A DNA stretch of 64,000 nucleotides from Dirofilaria immitis. Lineage: Eukaryota; Nematoda; Chromadorea; Rhabditida; Onchocercidae. The notes under the pieces are model-generated. The model searched no databases and was not told the origin of the DNA. It saw nothing but the letters and a program-made list of their open reading frames with translations. Each line of letters opens with the position of its first letter. Position 1 is the stretch's first letter. The stretch is from assembly GCA_024305405.1 (NCBI GenBank), contig JAKNDB010000109.1, positions 5,642,001 to 5,706,000 on the forward strand, in the 5' to 3' direction. Of this stretch, positions 1 through 13,784 are shown in pieces. The position numbers and the translations under genes were made by a program.

Positions 1-27
1 AAATAATGTCGAAAAAAGCATGCTAAA

Positions 28-3000
28 ATGCGACCACCTTTGAATCGTGCCATACCGCCGATACCGGAATCAAAATCCAATGATTCAATTATAACTCATA
101 TCCCGGAAAAACACACTGAAACTCATGCCAAACTCGAACCTTCAACTTCCCAAGTCCTTCGAGAACCATCATGCGTCAAATCCATAGGAGAGCTTGTTGC
201 GTCATTTACTGCCAAAGTAAATTCAAAAACAGATATTGCGAACTGAATCTCTCTGTTAGGGTTTAATATCACCAAATCTACAACAAATCGAGAAATAAGT
301 AGAAAACAAATAAATAACATTTCCAGACGAGGTTGCTATTGTATAAGCTATCGAGCATCACAAGATACTTCTAGAGGGCATAGAAATAAGCAGTAATCAT
401 CTATACAGTTTGTTTCTACACTCTATTCTATCTCTACTTGACTTCTAAGTTTGAAAATTTCTTTATTAAAACCATTTCACAACTAAGATATTTTCTTCAA
501 CATGAACATAACGAGCGATGTCATGTTGTTGAATACCTGATTTTAAATTCAAATTCTGAAGAAATATTGTTTCCATGAATTTATCACATTCATAGATTTG
601 TCTTTTTCTTTGATTGCAGTTCCAGAAATTAATTCTAATTAGGAATGTACAAAGTTTTCTAAGAATTATAGATATCTTCGCAAAAGATCGAGAGTGAAGG
701 ATCATTGATTATTGAAAATACAATGGCGCATAGTTTGGTAACTAAAACTGCAGTAATCATTTCCAACCGAAACGGACGATCAGAAGATGTGCCGCGAAGT
801 CCGTTGATGAGTGTTGCCCATTCAGTGCGATCAAAGCTAACAAAATTTGGAAGTCGTTTCAGTCGGTCAGATGAAAATCAAAATATCCGTACCAGTACGA
901 GTTTATCTAGGTGAGCGTTGACAATTTCGCATTATTTTTAATAAATTTTAAACAATCGTTAGATCGGTTGCGATTTTCAGATGGACATTGAGTTTGAATA
1001 AGGGATTTCAAAAATTTGAAAAACTTGCATTTCTCTTTAATTGCTATTTTGTGCTTTTGTATTATTATCGTTCTATCAGTTGTTTATCGTGATGTGATAT
1101 TTTAATAGTTCATGTCATCAATTATCGATACTAAATGTAGGTCATTGTTGCTGTCACTAACTTTACTGTTCATTTTTATATATTTATTTTATAAATACAA
1201 AATTATTTTGTAATTACCAAGTTTAATGTTACATTATCGATTATTATTGTTTTCATCAGAAAACTTCGTTTATCCCAAATCGAAGAAAAGATTGGACTTT
1301 AGGATTTATTGTTTTAACAGCAAAATTTCAGTTTCGGAAATCTTTTTGCTTTTTCGAACTTCAAAAATTCGCTCCATTCTGGGAACATCGAAACAATTAT
1401 TGAACTTTCAAGCTTTTAAAAAATTTTTTGTTAAAATTTGTCTTGACGCGATTTTCATTTCAGGTAAACTGAGCATTTCAAATATTTTTTTAACCAGCTT
1501 AAAAGTATTTAAATTTAAGTATTAAATGGTATCAAAACATAGAAATAATACAAACCTTTCCCTCTTTGGTTTAGATATGGTAAATAATCACATTCGCACT
1601 GGAAGCATTCAAAAATGTCATGAAATATGCCCATAATATTCTATGAAATTCATTATTTTTTTATTGCAATGAATTCTGAATATTCTAAGGCTTTATCTCG
1701 AGGAAATACCTTTTAACTCTTTCTGTAGAATTTATACTTCGGAGGTTCCTATATAAATTAAAATTTGAGTAAAAGACTATATTAAATTATTTTGAAAACA
1801 ATTTGTTTAATATTTTAAAATAGAAAGAGCCATTTTTCTTTTACAGAACCTTCGTTGCAGCATGCGTCGAGGTCCTGTCGATAAACTAAGCTATATACCG
1901 CCTAATACACAATTCAAGAAATCAGCGAGTATGGAGACGCGAACGAACCAAAATTCTACTAAAGATTCAATCGAATTTTTTCCTTCTAGACAAATTTTGG
2001 GAAGCAATGCATTAAGAATCCCAAGAATTCCAAGATCACGTACATCATTAAACGATCAGTCACTGGATTTGAAAACTTCGAAGGAAAATGTTTTATTGAA
2101 TCACGACAAATATTCCGAACTCATCAGACCTAAGGATTTGCCATCCAAGTCGGGAAATGAGAAAACGAATTCTATTGTGAAAGCTTTCAAGGTACATTTA
2201 GAACCGAGAGCTACACAGACTGTTTCACGACCTGATAGGATTCGTCAACTCAATTCACCCATCGTAGCTTTTACAATGACGACTGAAGTACATGCTTCCA
2301 AGAATCAGGAAAATATCAAAGAAGGAAAAGGCAAACCTACAATGAATGTTTTTGTAGAAACTAGCACAGGTATTTCTGGAAGTTCTTGAACTAATAAAAT
2401 TTGCAAATAACTTGCGGTGAATTATAATTCCCTTTCACTCTTACGATCAATGCAAGTTTTGCATTCCTGTTTTATATCTATTTCTTGACATTAAAGCTTT
2501 TATTTTGTACACCTAAGAAAAATAAAACTTGTTTTCCATGCAATTTCGACCGCATACTATTTTGATTTCACTAGTTCAGTTTACCTTTTTTGCTTCCTTA
2601 AAATTATTTTAAATAAGCACTATGCTTATATGATATCTATTAGATTTCTTCTTATTTCAGAACGAGATGCTTACTTAATATCCGATATGAGATCTCAACA
2701 AAGAGAAATGACTCGAAAAATGACGAGCACGTGAATGCGAAGAACACCGATAGGAAAAGATCTTTTATACCACTCTACACAACATTATCGCGAAGACTGT
2801 CTGCAAGAAAATCAGGTGCCGAGATCGGCCAGGTACTTTTCTTGTTTAAATCTTTTTCATTTAGTTACAAAATCGAGTTGGCGAAATGAACTTCCGAAAT
2901 TTCTATGATCTTGATATAAACTTCACGCGACTCTAAATAAATCTTCTGTATATATTATTTCACGTCATGATTTTTTCGTGATTCTTTCTTACAGGCACCT

Positions 3001-6000
3001 CTGGCGGAATGTGAATCATCCTGCATTGAAAATTCTCCAGCTGTTGAAGTGCCTCCGGTAAAATTTATACTGGGTAGAAATCATTATTCGTGCACAGAAG
3101 AAAGTATTCGTGCACAGAAGAAAGTTAAAAAGGGGTTACGGGATCACAATCATTGGACCTTATCTCGTCAACAAATTCAGTGAGAGGTTCCTTTCAGCAA
3201 AACAAATATTTTGAGGCATCGATGCCTGACATTTTCATTTGTCATATAATTCAATCTTTTAGCCAAAAGATGTAATAATATTACGCTTTTCAGTTTTCTT
3301 AAATTTTGAACAATAATTGCTAGAAATGAGATGAAAAATATGACAACAAAATAGCTTGCATTTCATTTGAAATGGAAGGATACAAATCTATATTAAATTC
3401 ATTATGAAGTGAAGATTTTGATGGCATGAAATATTAGTATCAACAGTTTACAGCTATAATAATCAGAAGTTACTACCATTGTAATAATCTGACATTATAT
3501 GTACGATTGCTTACCATACACGATGCATTTCAAACGAAATTGAATATGAACTTCAATTTGTTATAAATTGAAGTATTTTTTCTTGTCTTTGATGATTTTC
3601 AGAATTTTTTCAGTTGTTTCAAAATCCATCTATCTTTTTTCAGAACCTTGCAGCAACCAACTTTTAAGCTATAAATCGACTCATAATTGTGGCAAGGCAA
3701 TAAGGAAAGGATCGTTAGATGATAAAAGAAAGTAGGTGTCGAGAAGTCGAAAGTTATTTCCCTAATTTTTCTCGTTTAAACCAACAAATAAGTCTCGCAT
3801 CATAGTTTCTATAAAATTTAGAGATTCGCGATTTTTTTTTTTTTTTAGGAACGACTGGACAACGATCAATGTTAGATTATCAGACAATATAACAAATAAT
3901 ACTTTACCAAACAATTCTTCTACTAACTGCTCCTGTGACAATGATCTCAAATCAGAGAATAGTCCCAATGACTTCGTTTCACCGGCGATTATGACATCAT
4001 CTGGATTTACAACTTCGTCTGGTTTTCAAGATTCTCCGGATAAATCTCCAGATAAGGATGGAGAATTTAACGAGCAATTTGTCGATAAAACTATTACTCA
4101 GAAGTTCGTCTTTTGGGTATTTATTTAAACCTAAACTCGTAAAATCAACCATTCACGCAAAAGAGGAATTTCCAGTTCTTCGAATCTATTTTTTGAAATG
4201 CTTAGACAGGATTTCAATTTCCAAGTTTTAGATTTTCTTACAGTTTATGTTTCTGTATTAAATTTGTAATAGATAAAAGATATTATTTAAAGAATTGTTG
4301 GTAACAAACTAAAAGATGATTTTTCAATTAGTGCTATTTTCTGGCTGGTATACATCATAATGAACGCAGCTATTTATATAGCATTTAAATTAAAAGGAAA
4401 GGTTTTATTATGCTGAGTATTTTTATACAAATTATAAACTTACTGCAGAGGACGCAATGTAAAGACATTCTAGTATAGCAATTATAAAATAGCAAAAGTA
4501 AGATGAATTTATTGTAGAAAATCTGTCATGACCATTGTATCGGTTGCTTTCTAATAGGCATTTAGTCTTACTTGATAACGCAAATTCTAACCTTCTAGTT
4601 TCTTATTTTACTAGATGATAGTATATTGTTGACTTCAAAAGCTTTTGCGGTATCTTAGAACATAAATATGTCAGATCGAGCTTAGAACTTCAAATTGCAT
4701 TATTCCTTAGACGTTGCCAATAATTCTAATGTCTAAAGAGTTTCATCCTTCAGTCATTTTTCTACCTCTTTTGCGAATTTTATTAAGTTTATTCGCAATA
4801 GTTGAGCTTAATGGAATTGTGACCCCAACTTGTAATCTATGCTGCAAAGGATAACGGGACGAAAACAAAAAGTTGAGAATAATGAATCTGTAAAATTCAT
4901 TTTTTTCTAAGGTGAGAATTTTTTTGATATAATGTGAAATACAAAAGGCACAGTGGAGAAAAAGAACGTGTTGCGCATCAGCAATACGGTGAAATGTTGT
5001 TGTACACATCTCATATGCATTGGAATAGCAACTCAGACGCGTTTTTGAAGCATGATTTTTAAAAATTTTAAAATTCTTGAAAGAAGTTTGAGAGAAATTT
5101 CTCTCAAATCCTTTTAACAGTCTTGAGGAATAGATGCTTTCTAAAAGTAATTATAAGTGCTAATCTCTCAACGAAATGAATAATTTACAAGCGAAACGGT
5201 TTTCGTTGATCAGAACGTTTAAGTTTCATACGAATCTACCGTAATCGTAAGGGCACGTCCACAATCCATAGCGATTTTAGACAGTCTGGATGGAATTCAT
5301 CCCGACCTGCAATAAACTAAAGCCTTGAAAGCATAGAGTAATACTTTTTAATAGTTATTTCTTCTTGAGGATAGACAGTTAGGAAGACTGGCAGAGAGCT
5401 GGACGATGATGATGTTGGCGATGATGACAATCACTCTTTCTCTTTCTTCACTCTCACGCCTTTTCTATTTCGATATTTGTGGTAGAGCGGTGTGTATGAA
5501 TGCCAATAGTGTTTTGTGTTGTGATGGCCGACTGCCTACTTCTGAACACGCTGATCAAGTCGGTGAGGTGAGCTCATGATTTGCTTCTTAGGCAGTTGTC
5601 GCTGCTTAACCCTTCTCTATCATTCGTACATTATGCTATACCATTCTTCGTTACCATATTTTTTGACCGTTAAATTAAGTCAAGTAATCACACTGTATAC
5701 GTTAGTTTGATTTTCAGTTTACTACATTACGTCATCTTATCTTGAATTCAGTCACTTGCCATTGCTCAAGTTTTGTTTGGAATTTTGATATAGAAAATCG
5801 TAGGCTTATGTCAAATTCTTGCGAAAGTTTTAATTATGACTGAAATATCTTTATCCTAACCTCGAATATTATTTCTGCTCAGATAATAGTTTTATATAAT
5901 TCTAATTACTGTTCCATACTTTTTTTTTTTAAAGGTTTCAATTAGTTCTTTTCTTTTTGTTTAGAAATTGAAAACTACGACATTTTCTATCACCTGCAGT

Positions 6001-8112
6001 ATACTGTGAAGCGCTAGAATTACACTTTAATCACCAGATATCCTTCTTCTATCCTCAGATATGCAAAAATGCGGGTTCCAGACAAACAGCTTCGCGCTAT
6101 GCATATCCGTCCATATATTTCATTTATACAATGCCAATACATTGTATGAAAATTATATCTGCCTTTTTCTATTCCTTGAATTCAGAGATAAATATAATCA
6201 AAGGACAGTTTGTACCTGGACTAATGAGAGAATTCATTAGCTCCATGAAAACAGTCCCACTAACAGTCATTTGTTCTTCGTATTTATATTCAAACATATT
6301 CAAAATAAGTTCCACCAGATTTCTAGTAGTGATGTGGTAATATCTGTGTTTCTGATCGTTGTTTGCTCCTGATCGATTATGGGTAATATTTTTCATGCAG
6401 CAAATAATAATGGTTCTTTTTGATATGTTATCGAATGTGAATTTGATATGTAGTCGAATGTGGGTTATCTAGGAATTTCAGAACAAATCGATCTCGTTCA
6501 CGACGACGATCATCACGCGATCTTGATCAAGAACAGATTGCTTCACCAAGTTCAGTTTCAACGCATTATAAGTAAGCATAATGTATTTTAATTGAACAAT
6601 TTATATCGTTTGCTATCCAAGTATAAATTCAGTCGAGTCCTATTGCAACTGTATTTTACTGCCTTCTATTTTTATCAGTAAGTATAAATCATTGATTTAG
6701 AAATTTTTAATGCAAAATCTCTTTTGTTTTAGTTTGATGTTAGTTGTCTATTCTAAATTCCGGAGTTCAAATTTCCAGTAATATTTTTTACATCTAGAAT
6801 TGTGTGGTTTGTGTTTCATGTTATCTGAAATTGAAATATTTTGGAAAGTCCATAGTCTTTTTCGTCCTAGTCTTGCAAACTGAATTGTGAACATCACACA
6901 TGGAAGAAAGAACATCTTATAACAGCCATTCGAAGGCACTGAAAAATGTCACATTATTGCCGAAGTCGAAGCTGTAATATAAGTTAATACAGAATGATTT
7001 TTATTTTAAAATTCAAGAATACATTCATTCTTTTTATTAGTTGTTCTGTTTTCTGATAAAAGGTTTTTTTTCTATAAAATTTTGCTCAATATTAATATGA
7101 AATTGTATTACCAGTGAGAGTTTCTGATTTCGACTTCACTCTACTTTATTCTTATCAGACTTCACTCTACTTTATTTCTTATCAGAAATTAAAATACTAA
7201 TTCTGTGCTTTCTACAGGAATCAGAGATACGATAAAGCACTGGTCAATGAAAATAAGGCAGTTGCATTTCCTAGCATAGCGATGTATGAATCGTCGTGCA
7301 ATGATGTTGTGTATATAAAAAGTCAATTGCTGGAATTGAGGAGATTGATAAATGCATGTTTATTGTTCTAATGATTTATTATTATTATTGATTATTACTA
7401 ATGATAATATATTATTAATCATTTATTATGAATTATTTGTTATTAATTATTCAATATTTATTATTGATTATTCACTTGTTAATTATTTATTATTATCTGT
7501 TGTTTATTATCTGTTATTTATTATTCATTATTATTATCACTATTAATTTTTATCATCCATCCTTTGCTGAATTTTTGAACTGTTTGGCCACAAGACTGGA
7601 GCATTTCAAACATTTCATCAATTTATTCTCTCTAATTAGAAAACTTTTATTAATTTAACATAGATTTTCACTTGAATATTAAAGTTATCTGTTTTGTTCA
7701 CATCAGTGATGCAATGTACGTGGGGAATCGAATTCTTGCATAACATTGATACATTCGTATAACCGTACCTCATTACTTCTTTATCTAAAGTTTAGTTAGT
7801 GTTTTTATTAACTTTATTGATTGTTCTCTCCGGCATTAAATTGACAATCGGATTTTTTTCAGGATTCAGCAGAAGTAGAGGGCATGAATAAGTCGACTCC
7901 AATAGTAAGTTTCTTTACTTTTTATGCACATTATTATTATTGTTTATGCTTACCCATGATTTAAGGAGATTTGTGGAGTTTGATTATTCCAGAAAGTAGA
8001 GGACAGCGATGTTATACAACGACTCCTTAAAGAAAATGATGCTTTGCGTAAGGAATTAGTGGAAAAAGATAGAATAATCAGTAAGTTAAAGGCTCAGATG
8101 TTACTTCACTGA
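28..8112 (+). CDS. Serine/lysine-rich protein with C-terminal coiled coil (unrecognised, 5' end uncertain)
   Basis: I do not recognise this gene. Exons that join in phase: 28-216, 672-910, 1861-2369, 2661-2832, 2995-3179, 3654-3731, 3849-4103, 6482-6571, 7218-7357, 7870-7904, 7993-8112 (stop TGA), about 670 codons. Most of the product is hydrophilic and rich in Ser, Thr, Asn, Lys and Arg, with an RS-like patch (NRSRSRRRSSRDLDQEQ) in the 6482 exon. The last three exons have leucine/isoleucine heptads (IKSQLLELRRLIN, then LKENDALRKELVEKDRI), a coiled coil running to the C-terminus. No signal peptide or membrane segment is visible. Exon 2661-2832 is one base short: a run of five A at 2716-2720 must be six to keep the frame. 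The ATG at 28 has an in-frame TAA at 4-6, but one extra A in the run at 12-17 would carry the frame leftwards, so the true start may lie outside the window. A scaffold or cytoskeletal adaptor is only a guess. Confidence 0.7.
3086..3125 (+). repeat. 20-bp perfect tandem duplication inside a coding exon
   Basis: The unit attcgtgcacagaagaaagt occurs twice back to back (3086-3105 and 3106-3125). Because 20 is not a multiple of three, the two copies are read in different frames, as CTEES and IRAQKKV. With one copy the frame would run into TAA at once, so the exon model needs both. Confidence 0.95.
4104..6481 (+). other. Long intron of the coiled-coil gene
   Basis: This 2.4-kb intron lies between exons ending at 4103 and starting at 6482. 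Apart from the candidate alternative exon at 5500-5567 I see no coding exon. It is AT-rich, with GATGATG-type short repeats around 5403-5430 and a T run near 5921. Confidence 0.5.
5500..5567 (+). CDS. Possible alternative first exon of the coiled-coil gene
   Basis: Inside the 2.4-kb intron 4104-6481 there is an ATG at 5500 followed by 22 codons (MPIVFCVVMADCLLLNTLIK, then SV) and a strong donor, GTGAG|GTGAGC, after 5567. The exon ends in phase 2, exactly what the next exon at 6482 needs. The DNA just upstream (5400-5495) is less AT-rich than the intron around it and has CTTTCTCTTTCTTC pyrimidine runs, as expected near an internal promoter. A short isoform starting here would keep the RS-like patch and the coiled coil. 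The encoded N-terminus is hydrophobic but short. The call rests on phase and donor only. Confidence 0.35.
7133..7185 (+). repeat. Tandem duplication, 26 and 27 bp
   Basis: Two adjacent copies begin acttcactctactttatt and end in cttatcag. They differ only by one T in a T run. They lie in the intron just upstream of the acceptor at 7217, and each copy ends in a CAG that could itself act as an acceptor. Confidence 0.9.
7371..7548. repeat. TTA/ATT-rich low-complexity tract
   Basis: Degenerate tract of TTATTA and ATTATT units in the intron that follows exon 7218-7357. Long open frames here are a by-product of the repeat. Confidence 0.85.
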
Positions 8113-11100
8113 TTTTGTGGTTGATTGTGATTGTTTGCCTGTGTTGCATGTGTCTTATTAGATTAACTTTTTCGTTTTCATCTTGCTTAACTATGTTAGC
8201 TGCTAAGGAAGGTATTCTTTGTTTGGTTCTTAAAGAAGATATGTTGAGAATATTATGCGTAAATTGAAATCGATTGAGTCTTACTGTAATTTGAATCAAT
8301 GTTTTCTTTGAAATAAGAAACTGATAAAATGCTTAGAAAACTATTATTACCATTTCTATTGCTGCTTCCACTCGTAGACAGAATCTTATTTAGGAATGAC
8401 GTTTGAATTATAATCTGAAATTAACTATCTTAATGAAAATAGCTTTTGTTTTTTCGAAATCCAAAGACAGTGAACAGTTTCGTATAAATTTATGGCATGT
8501 GTTAAAGTATTACTGGTAATACTTTTGTAAAATTTTAACGAGATATTTAAATTCTGTTTTATGTGGATAGCGAATTTACTTAGGATCAAATTATTCTGTG
8601 TTGTAATGTGCGTGGAAATATTTAATATGATTGCCTAGAGTTTAGTTTAATTTTATGAGATCTGAAAAATATAAAAAGAGTCACATGATATTCTTTAAAA
8701 ACGAACTTAATTTACTTGGTTTCTTCAGTTTATAAAAGTGAGCTATCCTGGATTTATCATTGGTAATGAAAATTTCTAGAATTTTTAAACTATACTAGGA
8801 TCTTGATATTCAGAAATTTTTAATGTATTGTTCTATTAACTGCTGTTATTTCGTATTTGTTACAATTCAAGAGTTATACTTTATGGGATCAGGATTTCGG
8901 TATTTTGTGAAATAAATTAAAATTAATGAAATAAATATGGTTCTATTTGCTTTATACTTTCGCGTGTTCGAGGACGATGTTCACATGCAATCTGCAATGA
9001 TTTGGTAATGCTGTCTTCAAGATTTTGAAACTCCTCATTATATGTATTGATTGTATGATGAATACCTTCCATCGAATATATGATAGGTTTGCAAATGTAA
9101 TTATTTTGTAATATGAGATTAAGAGAAATTGATCATTTGTTGTTCATTGGTCTTCAGAGGCTACCACATCTTTTGGAATTCGTTTTAGAATATCTTGTTT
9201 AGCATGAAAAAGAAATAGGAAATCATTCCGACTCCCAATGAACGCGTAACTTTCCTCATATTGTGACGAAGAATCTCAGGATTAGTAATTGTGGCAGTGA
9301 ATTTTTGGTTATAGTAAATTGATAAGCAGTCAGCAGTTAGCTAATGGCATTTAACTGAATAGTTTGTATTGAATCTTGTGATAACAGCTGGTGGCAGTGC
9401 GTCAATTTTTTTGATATTTCTATATTTCTTTTTCAATTCAAAAGAAAAAATGACTACAGAAAACGAGGCAAGTCTTTAACAGCAAATTACTGGCTTATCT
9501 TAAGATTTAAGCAGGTAAAGAGTAGTGTAATTATCTTACTTCAAGTTTTCTTATGAATAATTTTGATGATTTGTTAATCAAAATCTCATAGATTTCAGGT
9601 AATTCATTGGTTTATAGTAGACAAAAAATTGTTTTGTATCGGAAGCGTCCTTCGTAATATAATAAACCAATGTTCATAAAAGAACAACGTTCTATACAGA
9701 GGGACTCAATTTTGGAAAAATGCGTAGTGGAAAAATCAATGTAAATCAAGAAATAAATTGGAAGAAAATCGAAAAAGTCCAAGTAAAGGTAATAAAATGA
9801 TTGACTAATTGACTGACAGTTCGCATAGTTTTGGGGTCTGATAATTATTTGCATTAAGGATAAAAGCGTGAAGACAACTCACACTGTTTTTTTCAGTTCG
9901 TCTACAATGTGCCACTTTTGCCTAATATTTAACTGACGAAAAATTTGCATTCTTGCGTTATTAGCTGTCAAAAATACATTCATGCTACTTCAAAATCAGC
10001 AAGCTTGCATTTGAGAAAAAAGTGCATTAATTTTTATGATTTTCAACTTCATGGATATGCAAAGATTTATTCATATATCAAGAGTTCTTTTCGAAAATAG
10101 AAATATTCAACAACACCTTTTTTAAAGCTATAGTATCATATTCAAAAATCCCTAATACTAAGATTTTTCTTCATCTTTCAAGTGCTAAAAGTGAAAAGAA
10201 CTGGTAATATTCGGAACTTATTTTGGTGATTCTGAAATGGAATTGTTTAGAAATCGGACACTGCCTATAAAACTAGTATTTTTCATCAACTATCTGAAGG
10301 AACTGTGTTCATAAAAAAATTACTTCCTAAGCTTTCATTAGAAAATAGCTTTGACCTGAAAAAATTGTTTGGCTGACATGATATCATAGTTGATGGTGAA
10401 ACGAAAAAAAAGATGCTTTTTGGGATGATATCGTTACACTACATAGCCAATTATTTTTCAGGTGCAAGAAAATTTAATAGCATATTAAGTAAAAAATGAA
10501 TACAAAATAAGGACTGAAAAGAATACTTGTTTATAAATTCTATAATGAATGAATACAAGTTTCTCGAGAATTAAAGAAGACAATTTTTCACAATAATAAG
10601 TCTGCGTAAAATAAATAAAAGTTAATGTGAATGTTATTAAATTACATGCCAATTTCAGTCACTTCTTATACTTATTTTTATACTTTTTTCTGTTATTTGA
10701 CTTCTTGAACAACCTAGTTAGATCACTTTCTTATTCACAGATCAACTCCTGGTACATATATATAGGTGTGCTGTCAACTTCTACTGATCTCCGTCGGATC
10801 TATTTAATGAGTAAATAAGTCCACTGTTGAATAAGGATAAGACAGTCAGTGTAGCCTAAATGATTAGAAGATCAATATATGCAAAAATTAATAGATTGGA
10901 AGAATATTTTATTTTCCGCATGAATATAATATATTATTTTGTTTATTATGAATTTTCGGCATACGAAATAATGGTAAAATTTGTCAAATTAGCCAAGAAG
11001 GCAATAACGGTAGAATGACTGAGATCAAAAAATGGATGGAAATAGTGAAAGAAAATTTAATTGAATTTAAAATTATAATAAAGGAATCGAATAGCGGGTA

Positions 11101-12689
11101 AACGGAATACTGCAGTACTCATCCCTTTATTAATTTGGTGCTTTTATAGTGACGATATTTTCAAAGCGACTAAGACTGACATTTTTCGACCAAGTTTCTC
11201 CGCTGTACAGCATTTGTATTTCAGAAACATTCTGATAACATTAGACTCAAACCTGAACAGTAGCCTAAAAGATCTCTTCCATTAGTCGTTATTTTATTGT
11301 TACTCTACACCACTTAAACTTTCGTTACGATAACTAGTTTTTTATTGCGAATCAGATCATTCCACATGATCCGTTCGCAGCCGAATCATTTTTGCCTTTT
11401 TCTATGATAAAAATCGAAGTTACTTAGATTTACTTTTCAATCTTCTAGTTGCTAGTAAAGCGAAACGTATGTCAAACACAATCATGCTAGGCCTGTGTCA
11501 ACTTATCTGAATTGCTTCCCGCCTATACTTCTAGCTGAATAACCTTGTACATTCTACTCTAAAGGATTATGTGTTTCCTCTGGAAAAATTAATCAGGATC
11601 GCATATCACTCATCCATAAGACAGATTACTTTCTCTTGACAATGGAGTAATATGTCAGTCATACACTTTTATTTTCTGCATTATTTCAAAAGTCATTCAT
11701 TGCCTTTTGCCTTCATCACTAATCTCATTTCACTTCCGTTCAATGAATTCATTAGAGCAAAAAAATCGCATGAAGCTATTGAAATTGCTATATTTACTGC
11801 TTTGTCAAGCTAGTTCTTCTGTGTGGAATGTTTTTAAGCTATCATGTTGATTATATGTTTTTCAAGCACTGCACTTGCAAACGATTTGCTTTGCAACAAC
11901 AGTTTGCAAATATTTTAATGGTGCAGACTGATCGTGATCGATGACTTGTCAGCAGTTGAGAATCTTTCAATACTGTGTTATAGATGATAGGATTGTTCTT
12001 AAAGCGTCGATACCGACGTCAAAATTTCTTCATCCGATAGCTCGAAGTTAAAACATCCACAGATAAGCTAGCCTTCTTTTAAATGAATAGCAGGAATAGT
12101 CACCCAAGAATGGCTTTCGATCCTAAATAATATAACTGCAGTAATAAGTCAAAACATTCAGCTCGAAATCTTCCTTCTCTGTCTTTCCTTTCTCCTGTGA
12201 TCACAGTTTCAAATATATTTTCCAGTGTCAAAATGCAACAAATTGGAAATTCAATTATTGTTAGCTTCGAAACGGAATCTTGCAATCCAAAAGAAGCAAA
12301 GATGCAATTAGACAGCGATACATTGCATAAGCTGAAATCAAAATGGCTCTGAATTTGCATTCATCTTTTTCAAAATTTCAATAATTTAATATTTCAACTG
12401 AACCATTGCAGTTCTGATATTCATGAAAAATCTCGAATTACCGTAAGAAATGTAATTTATAAATTGAAAACTATGCTTTTAAGTTAGAGAATAAATAATC
12501 TGCCTTTTTTGCCAAAAAGTTTCCAAAATCAGATATATTCGAAAAAAGGCATTCATCAGAGTTTCGATTATCCACCTCAACCAAATGAAAAATTTTTGTG
12601 TTGAAAACAACACTCAGTCAACTTACTTTAAATAAAATTTTTTCGTACTCATTTTGTCGTGCATTCAAATATTCAGCGAGAAAAAGACA

Positions 12690-12775
12690 GATAAATAAAT
12701 TAGAGATATAGATAGATGGATAGATAGACAGACATAGATGGATGAATAGATATAGATGGGCAGATACTGACAGAT
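12690..12775. repeat. GATA/GACA-type microsatellite, degenerate
   Basis: Interrupted run of tagatagatgga and tagacagacata units. Non-coding. Confidence 0.8.
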
Positions 12776-13784
12776 TTGTACATCCAGCTTTTGGTTCCCG
12801 GTACTCCTATCTATCTCTTAGATGAGCTGAGATCTTAAAATTGTATATATAAATAGTTCTTAGGATGCTCCAATATATAAATAGTTCTCAATCAAAAATT
12901 TCCTGATAATAGCCTGAACTTTAAATTTAATACTGAGCAAATGCAAAAAATTTACTTCATTTTTTTAAGAGATTTCACTGAAATTTTCGTTCCTGTAATT
13001 CGTTATTTCATGATTGCAATCGTTGGCCTACTACAAGAGCTAAGTACTTTAAGTGGATTACAATTATCTAACTAGCGGTCACATCTAAGCGCAGATTAAC
13101 ATAATTTCAATAGTTTTTGATAGTTCAAATTTCTCCGCTCAAATGTTTCGGATATGAGAATAATTATATCCCTAAAGAATGAGATGTGACGAATCGAACT
13201 TCAGTTGCAAGTAGTTTTGGTACAATCTTTGTGAGGAAAAAAAGGAAAAAAAATCTTAAATAGAACGGGAAAAATAAATTTACTGAGAAATTTTCAGCCT
13301 ACGAAAAGGGAAGACTGGAAGTTTTACATTGAAATTACATAGTACTTATCCTTAAATATTCATAGAATAATTTGACCTGGAATAAATCAATTATATACAA
13401 TGTGACACAACATGAAGCTATCTAAAATTTCGAATTTTTCAGAATCTACAATATTTAAAGACAGATGATTAAAGTTCGATCATTTCATTGGTCCGTCAAA
13501 TTTCTTAACATACGGATATACTTTTACCAGATTTTACAATTTCATAAATTCTATAAGTTAGAAGCTAATGAATCGGGAAGTTGTTCATTCCAATTGATCC
13601 GAAAAATTGATTGCTTTTTTGCTAGCACATAAGTGGTGGCAAGCGGATCAGATGTTTAGCAGATTTCAAGTCGACTTTTACAATGAATTTTTGTTCGATT
13701 CTTCCGTCATATTAATCATCATTTAAGAATAACTACCCTCAAGCAGAAAAAGTTACGAAGGTCTAATGAAGAATAAATCATCAT

